A stretch of 64,000 nucleotides of DNA. It comes from an uncultured Opitutaceae bacterium (GTDB lineage: Bacteria > Verrucomicrobiota > Verrucomicrobiia > Opitutales > Opitutaceae). The notes under the pieces are model-generated. The model was not told the origin of the DNA. It ran no database searches and saw nothing but the letters and a program-made list of their open reading frames with translations. Location: contig CAIYUN010000003.1 of the NCBI GenBank assembly GCA_903929355.1, positions 1 to 64,000 on the forward strand, read 5' to 3'. The translations under genes and the position numbers were made by a program. Below, piece by piece: positions 58,214-64,000 of the stretch (position 1 is its first letter; every line of letters starts with the position of its first letter).

Positions 58214-58804
58214 ATGAAGGATGAATTATGGCTGGCGCTCGCGGTCATGGGTGGCGTTCCGACGGAAGGAAACCCGGCTGCGGCGCCCGGGCCGCCGGCC
58301 AGTCGGCGGCCCAAGGCTTTCCTGGAGCGGCTGCTCGCCTACCGGTTGCTGCTGCTCCTGGCGGTGGCGGTGCTCGCCCTCGACCAGGCCAGCAAGCTCT
58401 GGATCTTCAACCACTTGGAGTTAGGCACCTACGGCCCGCCCGGCGCGATCACCGTGGTGCCGGGCTTTTTCTATCTGGTCCATGTGGGCAACACCGGCGC
58501 GGCCTGGAGTCTTTTTTCCGGCCGCAGCGCGGTCCTGGCCGTACTGGCCGGGGCCACGCTGGTGGCCATCGGGATCTGGCGTGGTCCGCTCGGGCTGAGG
58601 CACCGGACCGTCCAGGTCGCCTTTGGCCTGCTTTGCGGCGGCATCGCGGGTAATCTCCTCGACCGGATTGTGCATGGTTATGTGACAGACTTCCTCGACT
58701 TTCACTTTGGCACCTATGTTTACCCCACGTTCAATCTCGCCGACTCGGGCATCTGCGTCGGCACGGTCCTGTATGTGATCCACTCGCTGCGCCATCCGGC
58801 GTAG
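58214..58804 (+). CDS. lspA: Lipoprotein signal peptidase (signal peptidase II) LspA
   Basis: This inner-membrane aspartic peptidase cleaves lipoprotein signal peptides after diacylglyceryl transfer. Four membrane helices are seen, with LALDQASKLW in the first. The catalytic aspartates lie in YVTDFLDFHFG and FNLADSGI, and GGIAGNLLDRIVHG is conserved. The predicted 196 residues include about 38 extra N-terminal residues. The DNA there is a duplicated AAGGATGAATTATG unit, so the ATG at 58247 may be the real start. The locus encodes two lipobox proteins that would be substrates. Confidence 0.93.
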   Translation: MKDELWLALAVMGGVPTEGNPAAAPGPPASRRPKAFLERLLAYRLLLLLAVAVLALDQASKLWIFNHLELGTYGPPGAITVVPGFFYLVHVGNTGAAWSLFSGRSAVLAVLAGATLVAIGIWRGPLGLRHRTVQVAFGLLCGGIAGNLLDRIVHGYVTDFLDFHFGTYVYPTFNLADSGICVGTVLYVIHSLRHPA

Positions 58805-58888
58805 AGCAGACGAGGCCGACCTGAATTCCAGCCTTCAACTTGGAAGTCAGGGAATCAGGGACGGAGGACAGGTTTTTGCCAGGGATCA

Positions 58889-59761
58889 CTATTCGACGTT
58901 GGCGATCTGTTCGCGGACGCGCTCCAGCTCGTTCTTCAGCTCGATGACATGGCGCGCGATGGCGAGGTCGTTGCCCTTGCTCCCGATGGTGTTCACCTCG
59001 CGGCCGATTTCCTGCAGGAGGAACTCCGCCTTGCGACCCACCTCACCGTCCGACTTGAGCAGCGTGGCCAACTGGTCCAGATGGCTCCGCAGGCGCGTGA
59101 GCTCCTCGCTGATGTCGCACCGGTCGGCGAAGAGCGCGAGCTCCCGCAGCACACGCTCGTCGTCAGGGTCGAGCTCCAGCCCGGCCTCGCGCAGTCGGCG
59201 GAGGAGCTGTTCCCGCTGGTGCGCCGGCACGAACGGCGCCCGCGCCGCCACGGCGTCCACCTGCCGGCGGAGGGTCTCAAGCCGGGAGAGGAAATCCACC
59301 AGCAGGGCCTCGCCCTCAGTCGCCCGCATCGCGGAAAACGCGCGCAACGCCTCGTCGAGAACGGCTGCGACCGCCGGCCACACCTGCTCGGCGGGGGGCC
59401 GCTCCCCGCCCGAGCGGCGGGAGTTGACCATCTGCCAGAGCAGTTCCGGCGTGGGGGTGAAGGCCACGCCCTGACGCGAGGCAAACGCCGCGAGCCGGTC
59501 GAGCGTCTCGGCCGCCTCCTCCTCATTCCAGCTCTCAGCGGAGCCGGCCGGATCACCGGTGAGCCTGATGTCCAGGTGGATTTTTCCACGCGCGGCGAAT
59601 TTTCGCACCTCCTCGCCGATCGCGGGCTCCAGTCGCTCCCACTCGTCCGGCAGTGAGACGGTCAGATCGAGGGTTTTGCGGTTCACGGAGCTCACCTGGA
59701 CGGTGAGGGTGGAACCCGCTAGCGCGGCGGTCGCGCGGCCATAGCCGGTCATGCTTTTCAT
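58889..59761 (-). CDS. YicC-family endoribonuclease
   Basis: This 290-residue protein of the YicC/YloC family opens with the conserved MKSMTGYGRA and VSSVNRKTLDL. It ends with KAEFLLQEIGREVNTIGSKG and the DUF1732 C-terminus. The family has a reported role as an endoribonuclease or RNA-decay adaptor. Length is normal (about 290). The ATG at 59761 is the family start. An inverted repeat of the four-helix-bundle element begins only 8 bp upstream and must affect its leader. Confidence 0.93.
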   Translation of the reverse strand: MKSMTGYGRATAALAGSTLTVQVSSVNRKTLDLTVSLPDEWERLEPAIGEEVRKFAARGKIHLDIRLTGDPAGSAESWNEEEAAETLDRLAAFASRQGVAFTPTPELLWQMVNSRRSGGERPPAEQVWPAVAAVLDEALRAFSAMRATEGEALLVDFLSRLETLRRQVDAVAARAPFVPAHQREQLLRRLREAGLELDPDDERVLRELALFADRCDISEELTRLRSHLDQLATLLKSDGEVGRKAEFLLQEIGREVNTIGSKGNDLAIARHVIELKNELERVREQIANVE

Positions 59762-59768
59762 TCTGAAA

Positions 59769-60231
59769 AGAAGTAACATGTGACAAGGAACAAGTAACAA
59801 GAGCTAAGTGATGATGAATTCAGACAGCAGTGTCATCTTTGCCCAGGATTGTGAAAAGATTTTCTTCAACTCGTCGGCCTCGTTGACCAGCCAATCCCTT
59901 TCCGCCGGGAGTTCGGGGTCATCGCCAAGGTCAACAAGGCGCAGCCAGAGACCTGACTCACGGGATTCCTTGCGGACGACCTTGATCCGATAGAAGGAAT
60001 CTTTCCGGCTCAGCCCCTCTTGGGCCTCCCAATAATTTGCGGCGACCCAGCCCGAGGCACGCACCAGTTGCCCGGCATCCTCGCGGTTCGCCAAGGTGCG
60101 CGGCAGCCGGTTCACAAACCGCCGAACCCGTTGGGCAAATTTAAACATCCGCTGCACCAAATCTCGTGTTTGTCCGCCATGTTGCCTCCTCGCTTTTGTT
60201 TAATCCCGGGCCGCCCGATTCTTGTTACTTG

Positions 60232-60246
<15 letters not shown>
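59769..60246. mobile_element. Mini-element: four-helix-bundle gene between inverted repeats
   Basis: About 30-bp imperfect inverted repeats (59769-59803 and 60218-60246, core AGAAGTAACAxGTGACAAG) flank a single four-helix-bundle gene. The right repeat runs into trpB and supplies its last four codons and stop. The left repeat lies in the yicC leader. The arrangement looks like an inserted unit of about 480 bp; no transposase is present, so mobility would need help in trans. Confidence 0.55.
59804..60148 (-). CDS. Four-helix-bundle (23S rRNA intervening-sequence-type) protein
   Basis: This 114-residue protein matches the four-helix-bundle/IVP family: FKFAQRVRRFVNRLPRTLAN, QLVRASGWVAANYWEAQEG, SRKDSFYRIKVVRKESRESG, and a C-terminal helix EADELKKIF. 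The family has unknown function and is often found in rRNA insertions or mobile DNA. The ATG at 60148 drops the usual first residues. Another frame starting at 60180 gives MADKHEI, which would join it after a single-base insertion near the TTT at 60163-60165. The gene may therefore be frameshifted. Confidence 0.75.
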   Translation of the reverse strand: MFKFAQRVRRFVNRLPRTLANREDAGQLVRASGWVAANYWEAQEGLSRKDSFYRIKVVRKESRESGLWLRLVDLGDDPELPAERDWLVNEADELKKIFSQSWAKMTLLSEFIIT

Positions 60247-61467
<1,221 letters not shown>

Positions 61468-61659
61468 GGCGGTCGCTGACTGAGGCACGCCGGAGCGCGC
61501 GAGGCAAACGGGATTTCATGGTTAAAGCCGGCAAACCAAGCTCCGGTCGCCAACCAAGGCCATTCCGCAGGCCGTGCCCACATCCAATGGTGGCGAACTG
61601 CAGGGTGCGGACACCCCGCTCCCCCAAGCTGCCCGCGGGTGGGAAACGGGGAGAAGGCG

Positions 61660-62163
61660 TCAGCCCTGCTCGACGCGCTTCTGGAGGAATACCAAGACGT
61701 CCTGAAAGCGCTCGCGATTGGTCTCGTCGGCCGCGACCAGATTTTTATGCGCCTCCAGAGCCAGGCGCGTGTTTTCCATCGCGTCCTGCTCCGGTTGGCA
61801 ATCCAACGCGCTGCATTCGCCCGACTGCAATTCCCCGGGTTCAACCGTCAACAGCCGGTGCAGGCCGAGGTTTTGCAGCAACTCCAGATTGCGCGGACCG
61901 GCCTGGCGCACCGCCAGGGTGCCCGCCGGCGCCAAGTTCCGCAGTTCCAGCGCCGCCCCCGCCAGCACTCCGAGGAAAGTGCTGTCCATGCTCGAACACC
62001 GCCCCAGGTCCAGAACAAAGCGGGATTTCCCCCGACGAGTCATTTCGGTGAAGAAGTCACGCAAACAACGGCTGTTTTGAAAGCAAGCCCGCCCCTCGAC
62101 ACGCACGACGACGGGATCGGCGGCGGCATCGACCAAGTAGGTGGATTTGATGATGTCAGACAT
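61660..62163 (-). CDS. STAS-domain protein (anti-sigma-factor antagonist type)
   Basis: This 167-residue cytoplasmic protein has a STAS fold (about residues 10-110) with the motif CSSMDSTFLG. S61 is the position phosphorylated in SpoIIAA-type antagonists. A C-terminal helix-rich tail (about 115-167, ENTRLALEAHKNLVAADETN) is extra. It could belong to a partner-switching pathway with a serine kinase and phosphatase elsewhere. It lies 192 bp upstream of trpB on the same strand. Confidence 0.85.
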   Translation of the reverse strand: MSDIIKSTYLVDAAADPVVVRVEGRACFQNSRCLRDFFTEMTRRGKSRFVLDLGRCSSMDSTFLGVLAGAALELRNLAPAGTLAVRQAGPRNLELLQNLGLHRLLTVEPGELQSGECSALDCQPEQDAMENTRLALEAHKNLVAADETNRERFQDVLVFLQKRVEQG

Positions 62164-62231
62164 GGAGGAAAGATGGCTGAAAGTCCCCGCAACACAAATC
62201 GTGCCGCGGGGATGGTTCCGACCGGATAAAA

Positions 62232-64000
62232 TCAGCTCCGGGCGAGGATTTGGCGGAGCACGTAGGGCAGGATGCCGCCGTGCTGATAGTAATCGATCTC
62301 GATCGGCGTGTCGATGCGGCAGCGCACCGGGACCTGCTCGACCGCGCCACCCTGGCGGGTGATGCGAAGGGTCAGATCCTGTTGCGGCGCGATGGAGGCG
62401 TCGAGGCCGACGACATCATAGGTCTCGGTGCCGTCCAGCTTCAGGGTCTGCGCGGTCGTGCCGTCCTTGAATTGGAGCGGCAGCACCCCCATGCCGACGA
62501 GATTGGAGCGGTGGATGCGCTCGAAGCTTTGCGCGACCACCACCTTCACCCCGAGGAGGTTGGTGCCCTTGGCGGCCCAGTCCCGGGAGGAACCGGTGCC
62601 ATATTCCTGGCCGGCGAGCACAATCAGCGGCGTGCCGTTCTTCTGGTGGGCGACCGCCGCGTCATAAATGGAGACTTTGGCCCCATCCGGACCGCGCGTG
62701 CTCCCACCCTCCTCGCCGCCAAGCATGAGATTCTTGATCCGGACGTTGGCAAACGTGCCCCGGGTCATGATGCGGTCGTTGCCGCGGCGCGAGCCATAGG
62801 AGTTGAAATCCTCGAACGTGACGCCGTGCCCAAGGAGGAACTGGCCGGCGGGCGAGCTCTTCTTGATCGCACCGGCTGGCGAGATGTGGTCGGTGGTGAC
62901 CGAGTCCCCAAAAATGCCGAGCGCGCGGGCTCCGGTGATCGGTGCGATCGCGCCGGGGGTCATCCCAAAGCCCGCGAAAAACGGCGGCTCCTGGATGTAG
63001 GTGGATTGGGCGTCAAACTCATACACGTTGCCGGCGGACGAGGGGATTTCGTTCCACTTGGGGTTCTGGGCGGCGAAGTTTTTGTAGAGGCGGCGGAAGA
63101 CCTCCGGCTTGAGGGCGGCCTGCATCGCGTCGCGCACCTCGGCAAGGGTCGGCCAGAGATCCGCCAGGTAGACCGGCGCGCCCTCCCGGTCCGTGCCGAG
63201 CGGCTCGCAGCTCAGGTCGATGTCCACGCGGCCCGCGAGTGCGAAGGCGACCACGAGTGGCGGCGACATCAGGAAGTTGGCCCGCACGTTCTGGTGGACG
63301 CGCGCCTCAAAATTGCGGTTGCCTGAGAGCACCGAGGCCGTGATGAGGTCGTTTTTGACCACGGCATCCTCGAGGTGGGCGTCGAGCGGGCCGGAGTTGC
63401 CGATGCAGGTGGTGCAACCGTAGCCGACGGTGTTGAAGCGGAGCTTGTTCAGGTAGGGCTGCAGGCCGGTCTTCTTCAGGTAGTCGGTCACCACGCGGGA
63501 GCCGGGCGCCAGCGAAGCCTTCACGGCCGGGTTCACCTTCAGGCCCTTCTCGACGGCCTTCTTGGCGAGCAGGCCGGCGGCGAGCATCACCGAGGGGTTG
63601 GAGGTGTTGGTGCAGCTGGTGATCGCGGCAATGACGACCGAGCCGCTGGCGAGCCGCGCCTTCTTTTTTGAGACCAGCTCCACTTTCACTGATTTCGCAT
63701 AGTCGGCACGGGAGTGCCCGAAGCCATTCTCCGCGACCGGGCGGGCACAGGCGGCGAAAAACTCGCGTCGCAGGTTTGGCAGCTCGATGCGGTCCTGCGG
63801 CCGCTTCGGGCCGGCCACGCTCGGCACAACGCTGGCGAGGTCGAGCGCGAGATCCTGCGAGTAGTCAATCGCGCCCGGTGCCGGGATGCCCCACAGGCCC
63901 TGAGCCTGATAATAGGCCTCGTAAAGCGCAACCAGCTTCTCGTCGCGGCCCGTGGCGCGGAGGTAGTTCGAGCACTCGGCATCGACCGGAAAGAAACCCA
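62232..64000 (-). CDS. acnA: Aconitate hydratase AcnA, C-terminal part
   Basis: Aconitase interconverts citrate and isocitrate in the TCA cycle using a [4Fe-4S] cluster. The cluster cysteines are in SCTNTSNPS and [10 protein letters not shown]. The swivel domain contains [37 protein letters not shown] and [17 protein letters not shown]. About 589 residues are present, and the N-terminal third (some 300-350 residues) lies beyond the window edge. The frame is open to the last base. It is probably transcribed ahead of the STAS gene. Confidence 0.95.
   Translation of the reverse strand, partial: GFFPVDAECSNYLRATGRDEKLVALYEAYYQAQGLWGIPAPGAIDYSQDLALDLASVVPSVAGPKRPQDRIELPNLRREFFAACARPVAENGFGHSRADYAKSVKVELVSKKKARLASGSVVIAAITSCTNTSNPSVMLAAGLLAKKAVEKGLKVNPAVKASLAPGSRVVTDYLKKTGLQPYLNKLRFNTVGYGCTTCIGNSGPLDAHLEDAVVKNDLITASVLSGNRNFEARVHQNVRANFLMSPPLVVAFALAGRVDIDLSCEPLGTDREGAPVYLADLWPTLAEVRDAMQAALKPEVFRRLYKNFAAQNPKWNEIPSSAGNVYEFDAQSTYIQEPPFFAGFGMTPGAIAPITGARALGIFGDSVTTDHISPAGAIKKSSPAGQFLLGHGVTFEDFNSYGSRRGNDRIMTRGTFANVRIKNLMLGGEEGGSTRGPDGAKVSIYDAAVAHQKNGTPLIVLAGQEYGTGSSRDWAAKGTNLLGVKVVVAQSFERIHRSNLVGMGVLPLQFKDGTTAQTLKLDGTETYDVVGLDASIAPQQDLTLRITRQGGAVEQVPVRCRIDTPIEIDYYQHGGILPYVLRQILARS

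Overview
The window is GC-rich chromosomal DNA from a bacterium, most likely Verrucomicrobiota of the Opitutaceae/Opitutia type. This is inferred from an exosortase with an EpsI domain, a DUF1592/DUF1552 pair of the planctomycete–verrucomicrobial kind, a large glycosidase locus without SusC/SusD, leaders without Shine-Dalgarno sequences, and many short dispersed palindromic repeats. No rRNA, CRISPR array or transposase gene was seen.

Layout. 1-11.5 kb: MidA-like methyltransferase, S41 (Ctp) protease, TsaD, a small membrane protein, tRNA-Tyr, cardiolipin synthase, two ABC-2 permeases without an ATPase, an exosortase, and TypA/BipA. 11.6-16.6 kb (minus strand): a compact signalling operon running XRE-receiver fusion, PAS plus half receiver, hybrid histidine kinase, lone receiver, then pyrH. 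16.8-24.1 kb: alaS, an MFS transporter, a large IspH, and two small exported proteins.

24.3-51.3 kb: a polysaccharide-utilisation locus. A divergent LacI regulator faces GH95, GH43, GH51, GH127, a second GH43, a c-type-cytochrome DUF1592 protein with its DUF1552 partner, an esterase, GH3, two overlapping GH29 genes, and a SASA acetylesterase. The enzyme set (fucosidases, alpha- and beta-L-arabinofuranosidases, beta-xylosidase type, acetylesterases) points to a fucosylated, arabinosylated and acetylated plant hemicellulose or pectin. No sulfatase is present, so fucoidan is less likely. Six of these unrelated secreted enzymes carry similar Ala/Pro plus RGG-rich inserts or tails. The GH3 enzyme also carries an LTxxQ (Spy/CpxP-like) helical insertion. 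The locus contains gene debris: a signal-peptide stub, an esterase C-terminus, and a BNR/copper-binding gene interrupted by an in-frame TAG.

51.4-64 kb: SOUL haem-binding protein, PRC-barrel protein, an ECF sigma-factor remnant, tRNA-Glu, ileS, a DksA-like protein with a histone-H1-like tail, lspA, a YicC-family gene, a four-helix-bundle gene flanked by inverted repeats that supply the trpB stop codon, trpB, a STAS protein, and the C-terminal part of aconitase running off the window.

The most unusual signals are the shared RGG/AP inserts, the chaperone-like insertion in GH3, the XRE-receiver and half-receiver proteins, the four-helix-bundle mini-element, and a dispersed palindrome translated inside ispH.
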